From NCBI GenBank assembly GCA_012522755.1, contig JAAYJV010000196.1:1-63171 (forward strand): DNA of 63,171 nucleotides, read 5' to 3'. Below are positions 62,937-63,171 of this stretch, in pieces. This DNA comes from Candidatus Hydrogenedens sp. Its GTDB lineage: Bacteria; Hydrogenedentota; Hydrogenedentia; Hydrogenedentales; CAITNO01. A program made the translations under genes and the position numbers. Under the pieces are notes generated by a model. The model ran no database searches, was not told the origin of the DNA, and saw only the letters and a program-made list of their open reading frames with translations. The first letter of the stretch is position 1; the number at the start of each line of letters is the position of its first letter.

Positions 62937-63049
62937 GTAGGGGCACGGCATGCCGTGCCCACAAATCCCACAGGAAATAATAACTTGCTGGAAGACATAT
63001 GGAACTCCAGGCTTATTGACAAAATGGGCACGGCATGCCGTGCCCCTAC
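62937..63049. repeat. Inverted pair of GGGCACGG palindromes
   Basis: Two copies of the 20-bp palindrome GGGCACGGCATGCCGTGCCC, at 62941-62960 and 63026-63045, are flanked outwards by GTAG and CTAC. They face each other across 65 bp of unrelated DNA, like a REP doublet. The remaining 300 bp to the window end hold no gene. Confidence 0.85.
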
Positions 63050-63121
63050 CTGAACCACGTCCCACTGTCTTCCCACGGCCCACGCCCCACATTCCTCAGT
63101 CCTCGCTCCTCGCCTGGCGTC

Positions 63122-63141
63122 ATTCCTGCGAAAGCAGGAAT
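63122..63141. repeat. GAAA-loop hairpin repeat at the window end
   Basis: ATTCCTGC and GCAGGAAT flank GAAA, giving a perfect 8-bp stem with a GNRA-type loop. It is a variant of the ATTCCCGC-GAAA-GCGGGAAT repeat found between genes in many unrelated bacteria. Confidence 0.8.
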
Positions 63142-63171
63142 CTTAATGCGACATGAGGACTTGAATATACG

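Overview
The window is about 63 kb of a Gram-negative bacterial chromosome of moderate GC content. The evidence is an outer-membrane FadL-type barrel, lipoproteins and periplasmic proteases, a menaquinone branch (menF-menD), a complete Bat/MoxR envelope operon, a TRAP transporter, and the block rpmH-rnpA-yidD-yidC-khpB-mnmE. Protein style and the dispersed intergenic repeats (a GGGCACGGCATGCCGTGCCC palindrome, 'CCACAGAG...' repeats, GATCCGACC microsatellites) recall uncultured lineages such as Hydrogenedentota, Sumerlaeota or Lentisphaerota. I cannot fix the phylum from sequence alone. No rRNA, tRNA, CRISPR array or complete insertion sequence was seen.

Layout, left half. 1-862 is a gene-free repeat region. 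863-4177 is an ECF sigma factor, zinc-finger anti-sigma factor and DUF4097-like secreted protein unit. 4395-6147 is an uncharacterised protein, a pentapeptide-repeat protein and a metallo-beta-lactamase-fold hydrolase. 6144-10248 (minus) is metF and then menD/menF. 10486-14296 holds a TPR-fused membrane glycosyltransferase and a cobalamin-type radical SAM protein. 14656-22079 holds a secreted serine protease, miaA with a glycosyltransferase, a GH127-like secreted enzyme and a FadL-type barrel. 22466-32970 is an eleven-gene MoxR/Bat operon behind a textbook sigma-54 (-24/-12) promoter. 33077-37646 holds HtrA, QueG, a repeat-bearing secreted protein and a SUMF1-fold protein.

Layout, right half. 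37647-39600 is a repeat island with a MITE-like inverted-repeat element and an orphan type I restriction specificity gene. 39825-43473 holds a PhoD phosphatase, an HGSNAT-like acyltransferase and a NERD protein. 43491-50085 (minus) is a tightly overlapping seven-gene operon. 50206-55673 (minus) is the conserved translation and membrane-insertion block. 55928-60619 (minus) is a nucleoside transporter, a UspA protein and a TRAP transporter. 60879-62798 is dnaK, again behind a near-identical sigma-54 promoter.

The most unusual system is the 43491-50085 operon: two GNAT acetyltransferases, a CPBP intramembrane protease, an ABC-2 exporter (ATPase and permease), and a 617-residue protein. That protein resembles SCIFF/QhpD-type radical SAM peptide maturases but has lost the CX3CX2C cluster motif, keeps a degenerate SPASM domain (CX2CX5CX3H) and is fused to a third GNAT domain. 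A sugar-nucleotide epimerase follows. It looks like a peptide-modification/export cassette built around a radical SAM pseudoenzyme, with no precursor gene visible. The second unusual theme is apparent sigma-54 control of both the Bat operon and dnaK. The third is a hairpin family in which two transcription terminators and three dispersed palindromes share the same 8-bp arms.
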